Shown here: one piece after another, positions 47,571 through 57,021 of the stretch
How positions within the stretch are numbered: position 1 is the first letter of the stretch
How the letters are laid out: each line of letters begins with the position of its first letter
Assembly (NCBI GenBank): GCA_010671905.1
Contig: JAAHII010000001.1
Coordinates: 4,030,001 to 4,094,000, forward strand
Reading direction: 5' to 3'
Length of the DNA stretch: 64,000 nt
From: Leptolyngbya sp. SIOISBB
GTDB lineage: Bacteria; Cyanobacteriota; Cyanobacteriia; Phormidesmidales; Phormidesmidaceae
Notes under the pieces: model-generated
What the model was told of the DNA's origin: nothing
Seen by the model: the letters and a program-made list of their open reading frames with translations, nothing else
Database searches by the model: none
Translations under genes and position numbers: made by a program

Positions 47571-49814
47571 TTAGGGAGTAAAGGCCTCACAAGCGGGGTG
47601 GATGCCGCCCTGAGCGCAGATAAATGTTAATTGCTCAGGTGATAAATTTAGGCCGCGGCTAAAGTCTACCGCGGCGTAATGATTGCCTGGCGTCAACTCA
47701 GGTACCGATTCGACGAATCCTGCTGCTGCCGTCGGGCTGCCGGCAGGGGCCGTGAAAATTGCACCCGCAAAGTCTGTCTCATCAATGATGGCTTCTTGTA
47801 GCCAGGTGCCCCGGAGGTCGGCATCTCGAAAGCTAACTGCGGTGAGGTTGGTGTTTCTGAGGTTGGCATCTTGTAGGGCAGCGTTAGTGAGGTCGGCTCC
47901 GGTTATGTCAGCTTGACCTAAGTCGGCGCTATTGAGTTGGGCGGCGATCGCCGTTACGCCTTGCAAGTTAGCTCCCGACAGTTGAGCCCCGGCAGCTGTG
48001 ATTTCAGCGAGCCGAGCGCCTGCTAGGTTCGCATCAGCAAGACGTGCTTCGGTGAGATCGGCTTTAGAGAGGCGAGCATCTGTCAGGATGGCTTGATCGA
48101 GCACGGCTTGGATCAAGCTGGCATGTTCTAGATTGGCACCGCTGAGATTAGCCAGAGTAAGATTGGTTCGGTTGAAATTAACCCGAACGAGACCACTATT
48201 GACGAGCTGACTGAGGGTGAGGTCAGCGCCTGCCAAGTTGGCATAGCTGAGATCTGCCCCACTCAAATTAGCCGTCTGATCATCGTAGGTATCGGGATGA
48301 GCATCGGGTCCAGGACTGTAAAACCGCGCCCCTTGTAACTGGGCCTGGGACAGCACTGATCCCTGCCACTCTGTGTTTGTCAGGACTTGATTTTTCAGCA
48401 CTAACCGAAAGTCACCGTGACCTTCATTGACAAAGCCGAGATTCATCCGGCTGAGATCTATTGGCTGTGAGTGATCCCCCGTTTCTAGCAGCAACAATTT
48501 GGTGATGATGCGATTGACGGTTTGTAGACGAATGACCGTTGTCCGCTGCATGGTGGGATTGCCCTGCATGGCCAAATCTGCTGATAATCCCTGATTGAGC
48601 CGTCGTAATGCGGGAAAGGCCGCTGGCCCTCTGGCTACGAGCGCTTGTTGTAGGGCGTCTAACCAGAGGGGGTCATCGGTTTGGGCAATGAGATCCACCA
48701 GGAGTGGCGTGACGCGATCGTCTGGCAGGTTACCCAAGGCTAAGACGGCGGCTCGACGGGCGGCGGGATCTAACTCCGGATTAGTGAGTGTTGAGACTAG
48801 ATTGGTATACAGATTTTCTTCAGCGGTCGGCACAGTTGAGATTGCCGGACTACCTAACAAAAAATAGCTGCCGACTCCAGCGAGTCCACCGATGGTAAGG
48901 AGCACTCCGAGCCCCATTCCCAGTTTTGGGAGCGTCAAATCTGTCTCTTGCCATCGCGCACCATGTGGGTTGATGACGACTGACGTTGGCCCAGCTGTCT
49001 GTAACCAATCAGAAGCCCGACCTAGCCCCCAGGGAACTTTGGCCTCGGCATCCCACAGGCTAGATCGGTGAATCATGGCCCCGGTTTTGTCGTCCACGAC
49101 ACAGGTGCCGGCGATCCAGTCATGCCAAGCCCGACGTGGTCGATTACCCAGGCCAGTGAGACTTTCTGTCAAGAGAGCAACGCCGCTCAACCCGACGAGT
49201 ACCCCAATGACCGGAAAGGCCCCACTTATTTGCCATACGCCGTAAGCCACGATGAGTGGACTGCCCCATTTCCCCACCGCTTCGCGCACAAAAGCTCTGC
49301 CAATGCCTGGCATTTGTCCATTTAAAGACAAGACCTGTAAGCCTAGCCAGCGCTTCGGCCAACTGCTGCCAGATCGCCCAACCCGATAGATATGACCAGC
49401 GGCCAACAATAATGGCAGGCCCACAGCAGTTGACCACAGCAAATTGGTCAGGGGAGTGACATGTGTTGGCAGCGATCGCGGGGCCAGCCCTAGCGTTTTG
49501 GCTCCCTGCTGCTGCACTGTTTGTAAAGGCGCTGCCAGTGTCGTCTTTGGGGTATCCGCCCGTTGATTGAATTTCTGACCGAGATAAAACGGCCCCACGA
49601 CGCTACCGGTTAATACCGCTACTTCTAGGCTCCAAGCCAACAATCTTCGTCCCAAGGTCGGCACCACTTGAGCCACCGACAACGTCGGTGAGTATTGCCG
49701 ATGGGTAGACTGCACACCTAGTGCTTGCTGATCTTGAGGGGTCTCCGCAGCAGCGTGACTAGTCTCCGCCGCAGGCGCAGTGTGGTTGGCAGGTCGCCGT
49801 GATGAAGCACTCAT
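47571..49814 (-). CDS. RDD membrane domain - HEAT - pentapeptide repeat protein
   Basis: The 747 residues contain several domains. A polar N-terminus is followed by an RDD-type membrane domain (about 55-240; TLGRRLLAWSLEVAVLTGSV, SWPKRWLGLQVLSLNGQMPG). A single helix lies near 300-320 (GMGLGVLLTIGGLAGVGSYF). A short HEAT-like pair follows (AARRAAVLALGNLPDDRVTP). Then come about 200 residues of pentapeptide repeats of the A(D/N)Lxx type, such as ADLSYANLAGADLTLSQL. The C-terminal end has two cysteines (FICAQGGIHPACEAF). The order suggests a membrane-anchored beta-helical scaffold. The function is unknown. Confidence 0.82.
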   Translation of the reverse strand: MSASSRRPANHTAPAAETSHAAAETPQDQQALGVQSTHRQYSPTLSVAQVVPTLGRRLLAWSLEVAVLTGSVVGPFYLGQKFNQRADTPKTTLAAPLQTVQQQGAKTLGLAPRSLPTHVTPLTNLLWSTAVGLPLLLAAGHIYRVGRSGSSWPKRWLGLQVLSLNGQMPGIGRAFVREAVGKWGSPLIVAYGVWQISGAFPVIGVLVGLSGVALLTESLTGLGNRPRRAWHDWIAGTCVVDDKTGAMIHRSSLWDAEAKVPWGLGRASDWLQTAGPTSVVINPHGARWQETDLTLPKLGMGLGVLLTIGGLAGVGSYFLLGSPAISTVPTAEENLYTNLVSTLTNPELDPAARRAAVLALGNLPDDRVTPLLVDLIAQTDDPLWLDALQQALVARGPAAFPALRRLNQGLSADLAMQGNPTMQRTTVIRLQTVNRIITKLLLLETGDHSQPIDLSRMNLGFVNEGHGDFRLVLKNQVLTNTEWQGSVLSQAQLQGARFYSPGPDAHPDTYDDQTANLSGADLSYANLAGADLTLSQLVNSGLVRVNFNRTNLTLANLSGANLEHASLIQAVLDQAILTDARLSKADLTEARLADANLAGARLAEITAAGAQLSGANLQGVTAIAAQLNSADLGQADITGADLTNAALQDANLRNTNLTAVSFRDADLRGTWLQEAIIDETDFAGAIFTAPAGSPTAAAGFVESVPELTPGNHYAAVDFSRGLNLSPEQLTFICAQGGIHPACEAFTP

Positions 49815-50040
49815 AAATCAACCAGGCGGACATTCTGCCTCCTGTTGTACCACCGTTGCCGCGATCGCAGCGGCAAATTACACGACTTTAAGCACCACTA
49901 CCCGATAACTATCGACAAATGTATGGATATGCTCTCGATGGCCCAATACTGTCCCTGAGGTCCTGCCATTGCTGATGACCAAGCGATTTAGAGGCGGCGC
50001 AGCGTAGAACCGTTGAACCGCTAGGCGAGTCAATCTGACT

Positions 50041-51510
50041 TTAGAAAATCGATACCGTTGCATCAAAACTGATACCAAAAAATGTGTCATCAAACGTAAT
50101 ACGACTCTCTGATGAACGGCCTGTACTCAGGCCCCCAAACAACGACATTCGAACCCCTGGCGTGATGGAATATCGGAGCTGCCCGGTCAGTCGTTGATAG
50201 GTTTCATGGCGTGACTGCTGAGTAAAATCAGAAATCGTCAAGCGATAGCCGATGCCAGCGTCCCACTGGGGAGCAATTTGATATCCCAGATATCCGCCTA
50301 CAGAATTCAGGACATTGCTAAAGCGCTCTGGATCGCTAAAAAAGATTTGTCCTTGGTAATAACTATCCAAGGTGAGCTGGGGGGTTAGGCGATCGCGACG
50401 TCCGACGGTCAACTCCACGCCTGTGTTCGTGAAAAACTGATCGATAAAGCCTTCATCGTAGAGCAGTTGTTGGCTCAAGCTGAACTGACCATACACGCGC
50501 TCAGAAAACCGGTGACGGACTCCCGCTTGGAAGCGCAATTCGTCGTAGCTAGAATTACTTTGTTCCTGGTATCGCAGAAAAGTGGTACGAGCCACTAGCA
50601 GTAAATTGGTGTCTGGCCCTAATGCGGGAAATGCGGTGATGCTAATGCCCGGGCGAATAAAATTATCGCTAAACCGTCCTTGGACTGGATCTTCCACCAG
50701 GAAAATATTGTCGCTACTAGATGCCGTGACAAAAGAAGAAAGATAAACCACGGGGCTACGCCGAGGCGGCGGGGCAATCTGTCGCAGTTCGATAATGCCT
50801 AGTTCTGGATCCTGGAGCGGATTTCGCAGTTGGATCACCCCTAGCTCGTCATCGCGACGCACTTCCGCCACTTGGATGACCCCCAATTCCGGATCTTGAG
50901 GCATTTCTGCGGCTGTGTCGTCAGGGCTGACTGGCTTGGTTGTGGGAGCCCCTAATCGATTCATTAAGGGGGACGCCACGGTAGGTTGATCCGTCAACGC
51001 CCCTGGTGTCCCTAGAAAACGGCTGAGTAAGGGAGTGACACTTTTGGGTGCTTTTTTGCTCGTATGAGGTTTTGCTGATCTGCTCTGGTCATCGCTGTTG
51101 GTTTTCAGCTCTGTCGCAGCCATCTCGTTCGCCTGGTTGGCAGGTTTGACAGATAGTAAGGAGACGGTTGCAGCAGACTGAAACCCATTCTGGGATTCAG
51201 ATCGGTTTCCAGAATTAGCAATCTCTTTCGGGGGCGATGGTTGATGTCGACTCTGAGAAACGGAAGACGAATTGAGAGCTTGATCAACCTCTAACCTGGC
51301 TAAAGACTCATGCCGTGCAGTTGGGCGCTTTAGAAACTCCGTTGCCTGCACTGGGTTTTCCTGCGGGTGAGCGTCCCAGTTGTTTGTCGTTTCCAGAGAC
51401 GCTTCCGGCACTTGAGCCTGGGCCGCTGGTGCTAACCCTACAACTAACAAGAACCCACAGAGTCCCCAAGATTTAAACCAGTAGAGATGGTTGACCACGA
51501 ATGGCTCCAC
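50041..51510 (-). CDS. Outer-membrane beta-barrel protein with DPELG repeats
   Basis: The 489-residue product has a signal peptide (cleavage about AAQAQ). A long polar, disordered region follows (about 35-200). Three repeats of D(P/D)ELG(V/I)I(Q/E) lie at about 207-245 (DPELGVIQVAEV, DDELGVIQLRNP, DPELGIIELRQI). The last about 240 residues are alternating beta-strands (LTPQLTLDSYYQGQIFF) ending in SIF with a terminal Phe, typical of outer-membrane barrels recognised by BamA. Similar repeats occur in cyanobacterial envelope proteins. It faces two FecR-domain genes on the opposite strand. Confidence 0.78.
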   Translation of the reverse strand: MEPFVVNHLYWFKSWGLCGFLLVVGLAPAAQAQVPEASLETTNNWDAHPQENPVQATEFLKRPTARHESLARLEVDQALNSSSVSQSRHQPSPPKEIANSGNRSESQNGFQSAATVSLLSVKPANQANEMAATELKTNSDDQSRSAKPHTSKKAPKSVTPLLSRFLGTPGALTDQPTVASPLMNRLGAPTTKPVSPDDTAAEMPQDPELGVIQVAEVRRDDELGVIQLRNPLQDPELGIIELRQIAPPPRRSPVVYLSSFVTASSSDNIFLVEDPVQGRFSDNFIRPGISITAFPALGPDTNLLLVARTTFLRYQEQSNSSYDELRFQAGVRHRFSERVYGQFSLSQQLLYDEGFIDQFFTNTGVELTVGRRDRLTPQLTLDSYYQGQIFFSDPERFSNVLNSVGGYLGYQIAPQWDAGIGYRLTISDFTQQSRHETYQRLTGQLRYSITPGVRMSLFGGLSTGRSSESRITFDDTFFGISFDATVSIF

Positions 51511-51793
51511 AAAATAATGCAGCTTGAATTTTCTGATTTAAGAACTGTTGCCGGTCATGGGGATGCATCGATCGCCTCATCCTGACAATCGCCCCACAAT
51601 GCCGTTGAAGTTGAAATTTAGGTCAGAAAGTTATCAAGCAATGAACTAAGCGGACAATCGAGACAGGGAGACTCACGGGAACAGAAAGCTTGCAATACCT
51701 TTGCTGCTTGTAACTATCCAGACTGTTTGTCAATTGTGTAGGTTGCAGAACAAGGTGTGCTTAGAATTGAGGATAGTGAAGAATTGGATGTAG
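51511..51793. other. Divergent promoter region, barrel protein and FecR1
   Basis: The 283 nt lie between divergent starts. No operator-like inverted repeat was identified. Confidence 0.35.
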
Positions 51794-52951
51794 ATGCCTA
51801 TGAGCCAATATCACCTTCGATGGGCCAGACTGGCAAGCCTAGGATGTTTCTTCTCTAGTGCGATCGCGCCAATTTCGGCACAGGCAGCTGTTCCGTTAAC
51901 ACAAGCCGATCTTCAGACATTCCGTAACCGCGTCGAGATTTTGCTGCGAGGAGGCATGGTTCGGCCGGTTCGCCCTCAGGACCGCTTGGGCTTGGGCGAC
52001 GCTATTCGCACGAACTTAGGAGCGCAGGCAGATTTGCAGCTCAATGATGGCTCCTTTGCGCGCATCGGCGAGTTGACGACTTTTTGGTTTGTCCCTAATA
52101 CCCGTGACTTGCGGCTAGCTCAAGGGACAGTGATTCTGACGCTGGCTCCCAACAGTGGAAACAGCAGTATTGAAACTCCCAATGCCATCACGCAGGCACA
52201 AAATACGGCCGTGATTGTGCGTCATGTCAGACCTGGTGGCTCAGCTTTGTCAGCTGTGGTACCAGGATCAGATGATACTTTTCAGGAGACGGATGGACGC
52301 ACCGCAGTCATGGTTTTGACCGATAGCGAGGATGCTGACGTCCAAGTCAGTGTCCGAAATGGGCCTGGCGTCAGCCTATCAGGGGGGCAAATGGCCATTG
52401 TCGATAATGACAATCTCTATCTGTTTGAATTCGACCTTGCTCTTTTTCATCAGTCTAGCCCCCTTGCCCAAGGCCTCTTTCTAGATTCAGAGCACTCTGA
52501 AGGTCGTGATGTAATCGACCCAGCGACAAGTGATGAGAGGCCGTCTCAGCCAGAGTTTGCTGGAGATTATTGGCTCGACCCTCAGTTTTTGTCTCCTGGT
52601 GGTGATGCCACCGTTGATGGTGGTTGGTTATTTCCGGTGAGTGCTGAAGGTTCCACTCCTGCTGCAACGGAGGCAGAGGCAGCGAGCTCTGATGAACCCA
52701 CGATCGTGGTTCCTGATGTGGTTGAGGGGACGACGCACAACAGCGTGGAGGTAGAAGTCGAATTGACGCCTACTCCAGCCGATACCCTGACGTCTGAAGA
52801 AGAACTCCCATCACCGAATCAACCCAACACTGAGAATTTGAATGTTCCAGCAGGTGTGATTGTTCCCTCGATCGAGGGGAGGACTCCAGGGGAGGTGCCT
52901 GCAGAGCCTAACAGCCCACCTCCAACCAGTGAGCCTCCGACTGGTTCCTGA
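51794..52951 (+). CDS. FecR-domain exported protein 1
   Basis: The 385 residues start with a signal peptide (cleavage about AQAAV). A FecR-type domain follows (about 40-210): LGLGDAIRTNLGAQADLQLN, DGSFARIGELTTFWFVPN, and the iron-regulator-like VILTLAP strand pair. The C-terminal half is acidic and Pro/Glu/Thr-rich. In this cyanobacterial subset the FecR fold is periplasmic and not tied to a sigma factor. About 60% of its core matches the second copy at 53507. It is divergent from the barrel gene. Confidence 0.8.
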   Translation: MPMSQYHLRWARLASLGCFFSSAIAPISAQAAVPLTQADLQTFRNRVEILLRGGMVRPVRPQDRLGLGDAIRTNLGAQADLQLNDGSFARIGELTTFWFVPNTRDLRLAQGTVILTLAPNSGNSSIETPNAITQAQNTAVIVRHVRPGGSALSAVVPGSDDTFQETDGRTAVMVLTDSEDADVQVSVRNGPGVSLSGGQMAIVDNDNLYLFEFDLALFHQSSPLAQGLFLDSEHSEGRDVIDPATSDERPSQPEFAGDYWLDPQFLSPGGDATVDGGWLFPVSAEGSTPAATEAEAASSDEPTIVVPDVVEGTTHNSVEVEVELTPTPADTLTSEEELPSPNQPNTENLNVPAGVIVPSIEGRTPGEVPAEPNSPPPTSEPPTGS

Positions 52952-53506
52952 CCTCAATATGCTCTGCTGCTCCAGAGGCACTGATTGCTCCTCATTGTGG
53001 ATTTTCAGTTTTTGACCACTCATGCCTGCGCACATATCCTCGGCCAAAAAAACTCGATGCATTACAAATCTCATCCTTTCTTTGCAAAAGAACTCACAAG
53101 ACACTCATCTGTAAGGTTTTGATGAAGTAAGGGCTTAAAGCGTGCTTGTAAAGGAAAAGTGGCTCAATCGCAAGGAATTTCTTCCGGTAGTTTATGAAGT
53201 TTTCGAGAAGATATCTCAGGTGCTTATGAATAAGCGAGAAAGCGCGGGTAGGTTATAGTTGGAATTACTGAAAAACTTACAACGAGCTTGACCGTAGTTG
53301 GTCGATCTGAAGTTAGCAATAGTTAAAGTTTCTATAAATTATTCAATTGTCAGTGTTCCTGAGGTGTCGCCGCCCCGCGTTCTACCTGAATCCCGTATCT
53401 CAAGTTCAGAGCATGCTCTGATTTGTGATCTACTGGCACTCTGAGCTTTGAGCAAGTTTCAAGCTGTTTGGTGAAAGTCCTAGATTTAGTCGATTTTCGA
53501 AAGCCG
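52952..53506. other. Intergenic region between the two FecR genes
   Basis: About 550 nt without a recognised gene. The stretch is AT-rich near 53090-53350 and holds no clear inverted repeat. It must contain the promoter for the second FecR gene if the two are not co-transcribed. Confidence 0.4.
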
Positions 53507-54862
53507 ATGATTATGAGTCACTTTTTACGAATGCCATCGCTGAAGCTGATCAGCCTGTCAGGTTTGATGTTGGGTCTGGCGAGTGTACTCAGCGGGTCGC
53601 CAGCTCTGGCAGAAGTGCCTTTGATGCGGGCTGATATCGAATCGATGTACAACCAGGTAGATCTGATTCCTGAAGGACAGGATGCTAGACCTGCCCGCCT
53701 GAATGACTGGCTGTCTGTGGGTGACGCTCTGCGAACGGCTCTGGGCGCAAGGGCTGAACTCCGGTTTAATGATGGTTCTCTCGCGCGAGTGGGTGAGCGG
53801 GCGACATTCTGGTTTGTGCCTAATACCCGCGACTTTCGTCTGTCTAATGGCACGGCTTTATTTTTGATTCCGCCGGATCGAGGCCCTAGCAATATTCGTA
53901 CGCCCAGTGCTGTGACAGGTATTCAGGGCACTGCGCTGGTTGTTCGCCATATTCCTTTGCCTGATTGTGACCCTTCGGCGATGCCATCCGGAGAGTCCGT
54001 TTGTCCAGGCCGAACTGTCGTCATGGTCCTGACTGATAGTCCTAAGGGCCCGGTCGAAGTGACCGCTAGCAATGGCAACTCAGCCAGGCTCTCAGCGGGC
54101 GATTTGGCAGTGGTGGAAAATGGCGCCATTCAAGTTTTGGAATTTAATCTCCAGTTGTTTTACGAGACGAGTCCCCTTGTTGAAGGCCTTGATTTAGATA
54201 ACCCTGACTTTGAAGGGACCGGAATGCCGACTGATCCGGTGCGACAAGAGACCTGGGATGGTATTCAGTCTCAAACTGACTTTGCCGGGAGTTTCTTACT
54301 GAACCCTGATTTGATTGGGCTTGATGCTCAGGTGGGGGTGGCGACTAATTGGTTGTTGCCAGCTAATGACGTCGGTGGCACGTTGCTTGCCAATGGTGTG
54401 ACAACAAATCGTATCGGTAATGTGGGCCGTGTCGATAATCAAATGTCCGCTGGGCAGTCTGAGCCTCGTGCCCTGATGTCTGCCTGGTTTACCAGAACGT
54501 TATCCACCTTAGATGCACCTCAAGCATCGGTGCCTGGTGTGGTTATTCCGGCTGGTTTAGGGCAATCGCCAACACCCGCCACCCCGGTGATTCGACCAGT
54601 GGCTGGAGCCCCTGTCCCTGCTGCTCCCCAGCCGGTAGCGCCGACTCCTCCTGTGCCAGTCGAACAGCCTGCCGAGCCGCCGGTTGAGGTTCCCGTTGAA
54701 TTGCCGGTTGAACCACCGGTTGAACCACCGGTTGAGGTTCCTGTAGAGCCGCCCGTTGAACCACCGATTGAGGTTCCTGTAGAGCCGCCTGTCGACCCAG
54801 ATCCAGATCCGATGCCGCCGGTTGAAGAGCCTGTTGATCCGCCCTTTGATCCAGGTGGTTAA
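53507..54862 (+). CDS. FecR-domain exported protein 2 with Pro-Val-Glu repeats
   Basis: From ATG 53507 (451 residues; ATG 53513 and TTG 53468 are alternatives) the protein has a signal peptide ending near SPALAE. It has the same FecR fold as its neighbour (LSVGDALRTALGARAELRFN, DGSLARVGERATFWFVPN). A central region and a C-terminal tail of about 90 residues follow, dominated by PVE(P/V)PVE repeats. The tail probably spans the cell wall or binds peptidoglycan, as such repeats often do. The pair looks like a tandem duplication with later divergence. Confidence 0.82.
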   Translation: MIMSHFLRMPSLKLISLSGLMLGLASVLSGSPALAEVPLMRADIESMYNQVDLIPEGQDARPARLNDWLSVGDALRTALGARAELRFNDGSLARVGERATFWFVPNTRDFRLSNGTALFLIPPDRGPSNIRTPSAVTGIQGTALVVRHIPLPDCDPSAMPSGESVCPGRTVVMVLTDSPKGPVEVTASNGNSARLSAGDLAVVENGAIQVLEFNLQLFYETSPLVEGLDLDNPDFEGTGMPTDPVRQETWDGIQSQTDFAGSFLLNPDLIGLDAQVGVATNWLLPANDVGGTLLANGVTTNRIGNVGRVDNQMSAGQSEPRALMSAWFTRTLSTLDAPQASVPGVVIPAGLGQSPTPATPVIRPVAGAPVPAAPQPVAPTPPVPVEQPAEPPVEVPVELPVEPPVEPPVEVPVEPPVEPPIEVPVEPPVDPDPDPMPPVEEPVDPPFDPGG

Positions 54863-55159
54863 TGGATGTTGGTTCGCAATCCTACGGTTGACTAAAACTT
54901 AGTTGGGATTCACCCAGTTGCCAGTGATGCTAATGATACTGGTTAATTCCTGAGGTTTTGTCGTTATCCTGAAGACAAAACCCGGGGAATTTAGGGATAA
55001 TGGTTGCCTGAGTGAAGGGGGCGATGTGGGGTTGCCTGTTTATGAACTGATCGCCTCCAGAGGTTAAGTAAAGCCGGTATCTTGCCTTCTCAAATGTGGT
55101 TGGTTATGGTGTGAGGTATTCTGATTTAAAGTTGGTTTTGCTCTGTTGAATGTTCTTCA
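54863..55159. other. Intergenic region
   Basis: About 300 nt with no supported gene. A short hairpin-like stretch near 54960-54990 (GAAGACAAAACCCGGGG) is not convincing as a terminator. Confidence 0.35.
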
Positions 55160-55579
55160 TTGCTGCCTGCTGTGCGCTCTAGAAAAGCTCAAAAGATTGA
55201 TTTGCAGGCAGAGTATCCCTGCCCCTGCCGACGTAATGGTGTACTCAGTCCAATTGCGCTGACAGAAGCTTTTGGGTGTCATCGTTGCCAACAGATTTTT
55301 GTCATCCAAGATGATGGTTACCTGTTAGAACAGCTGTCGACACACTACCCTTATAAGCGGGTTTGGTATTGGACAGGTAACCAGTGGCGTTTAGATCATT
55401 CGGTGCTGAGTAACCATTACCTACCCTTAGCAACCATGCTATTCGGGGTGGGTATGTTTGTCTTGCTGCTGGCTATTTTGCAACCCCCTAGTAGTTTGGG
55501 GATGTTCTTGCGGCTGCTGACAGTTGCTGCTGTGGCATTGTTATTTTTAATCGTTTTTTGGCTTTCTTGTCGCCGCTAA
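55160..55579 (+). CDS. Zinc-ribbon-like small membrane protein
   Basis: The 139 residues (TTG start; the GTG at 55172 is an alternative) contain two CxxC-type pairs, YPCPCRRNG and FGCHRCQQIF, about 20 residues apart and suited to bind one zinc. Two hydrophobic segments follow: LPLATMLFGVGMFVLLLAIL and FLRLLTVAAVALLFLIVFWL. The middle holds many aromatic residues (YPYKRVWYWTGNQWRLDH). I recall this architecture in conserved cyanobacterial proteins of unknown function. It lies 31 nt upstream of the ProA-like gene, possibly in one unit. Confidence 0.66.
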   Translation: MLPAVRSRKAQKIDLQAEYPCPCRRNGVLSPIALTEAFGCHRCQQIFVIQDDGYLLEQLSTHYPYKRVWYWTGNQWRLDHSVLSNHYLPLATMLFGVGMFVLLLAILQPPSSLGMFLRLLTVAAVALLFLIVFWLSCRR

Positions 55580-55610
55580 GCCTAACCTCTCTTGTTCCCG
55601 GAATGATGCA

Positions 55611-56867
55611 ATGACTTCTGTTCAGTCTTTGGCCGAGCTATCGGCGCTTATTCGTCAGGCACGCCAAGCTGCTCAGGCGTTGGGGCAGATGGGGCAAACT
55701 AATAAAGTGTTGCGGTTGGCATCTCAAGCTTTTCGAGATGCTAGTGACACTATCTTGGAAGCTAATACTCTGGACCTGGAAGCCAGTCTAGAAATGGCTG
55801 TACCGGAACTAGTGGTCGAGTGGCTCAAGCTGACGCCAGAACGGTTGAATACGGCGATTACGATTTTAGAGCGACTATCTCAACTCGACTCTGTGACCAG
55901 TTTTGCCTACGGGGCTCAGTTGGCGATCGCCCCGACTGCCCATTCTTACCTTTTGGGGGAACCGCTAGGGATCATTGCCTTTGTTTATGAAGCTTTTCCA
56001 GAACTCGCGATGATTGTGGCTGGCCTTAGCCTGCGGGCTGGCAATGCCTTAATTTTGAAAGGGGGACACGAAGCCAGTCAAACCAATCAAGTCATTGCTG
56101 ACATTTTTCAGTCTGTCCTGGCTCAGGTTGATATGCCTGAGCAGGTAATTGTGTCAATTTCACCGAATGAGGGCGAAGCGGCTCGCCGCTGGTTGATGCA
56201 AACGACGGAGTTAGACCTCCTGATTCCGTATGGACGGGCCAGCTTGGTCCAGCAAATGGTGCGGGAAGCAAATTCGCCGAGTCTCGCAACGGCAATTGGT
56301 AACTGTTATCTCTACTGGGCCCATACTGCGCCAGCTGAAGTGGTTGCCAAGATTGTCACGGCCAGTCACCAGGGGAACCCAGAACCCGTGAATGGGATTG
56401 AAAAAATCCTGGTTGATGAAAAGGTGCCTGCCATGGCCTGGCGTGAGTTAGAGCATTTACTGGAAGATAGCAATCTGACGATCAGAGAAGTTGCCGCGCC
56501 GGTCTTATTACCTGAGGCTCACGCGGCTGAGGACGCACTCTGGCAAGAAGCTCAGCTCAAGCGTACGATTCTGGCGGCTCGCGTGCCTCATTTAAGTGAC
56601 GCGATCGCCCTGATGAATCGTTATAGTAGCGGTCATGCTGACTGTATCGTGACCAACTCATATCAAGAGAGTATGCAGTTTGCGAGTCAAGTGCGCAGTG
56701 CATCGATTTATGTCAATGCGTCTCCCCGGTTTCAGCGCAATGCTTCACAGACTAGTGCGATCGCCCTTGGCATGTCATCGCAACGGGGACTCAAAGGTGG
56801 GCGAATTACCCTAGAAACCCTGTTGACCCATAAAGCCGTCGTTACCGGCTGCTTGGGAATGCCTTAA
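55611..56867 (+). CDS. ProA-like protein lacking the catalytic cysteine
   Basis: The 418 residues are a full-length relative of gamma-glutamyl phosphate reductase (ProA, aldehyde dehydrogenase fold). Visible landmarks are EPLGIIAFVYEAFPELAMIV, then LSLRAGNALILKGGHEASQT, LLIPYGRASLVQQM and AIGNCYLYWAH. The active-site block, normally VCNAxETLLV with the nucleophilic Cys, reads PVNGIEKILV, so Val replaces Cys. No other Cys is in position. The protein is therefore unlikely to reduce glutamyl phosphate. It may be a regulatory or structural paralog of a genuine ProA encoded elsewhere, or a divergent branch known in cyanobacteria. Confidence 0.84.
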   Translation: MTSVQSLAELSALIRQARQAAQALGQMGQTNKVLRLASQAFRDASDTILEANTLDLEASLEMAVPELVVEWLKLTPERLNTAITILERLSQLDSVTSFAYGAQLAIAPTAHSYLLGEPLGIIAFVYEAFPELAMIVAGLSLRAGNALILKGGHEASQTNQVIADIFQSVLAQVDMPEQVIVSISPNEGEAARRWLMQTTELDLLIPYGRASLVQQMVREANSPSLATAIGNCYLYWAHTAPAEVVAKIVTASHQGNPEPVNGIEKILVDEKVPAMAWRELEHLLEDSNLTIREVAAPVLLPEAHAAEDALWQEAQLKRTILAARVPHLSDAIALMNRYSSGHADCIVTNSYQESMQFASQVRSASIYVNASPRFQRNASQTSAIALGMSSQRGLKGGRITLETLLTHKAVVTGCLGMP

Positions 56868-57021
56868 GCCTGGACTTTGGAGGCAATTGGTAGACTCCTT
56901 GAGTGTGCATCAGCAAAGTGTGGGATTGGTGGTTGAGTCTTGCCACGCCCAAGGCTGCTCGACCAGGCTTGACCGTTGTGCCGCTGTATGTTGGAATCGA
57001 GCGTGTCGCTCAAGCCAATTG

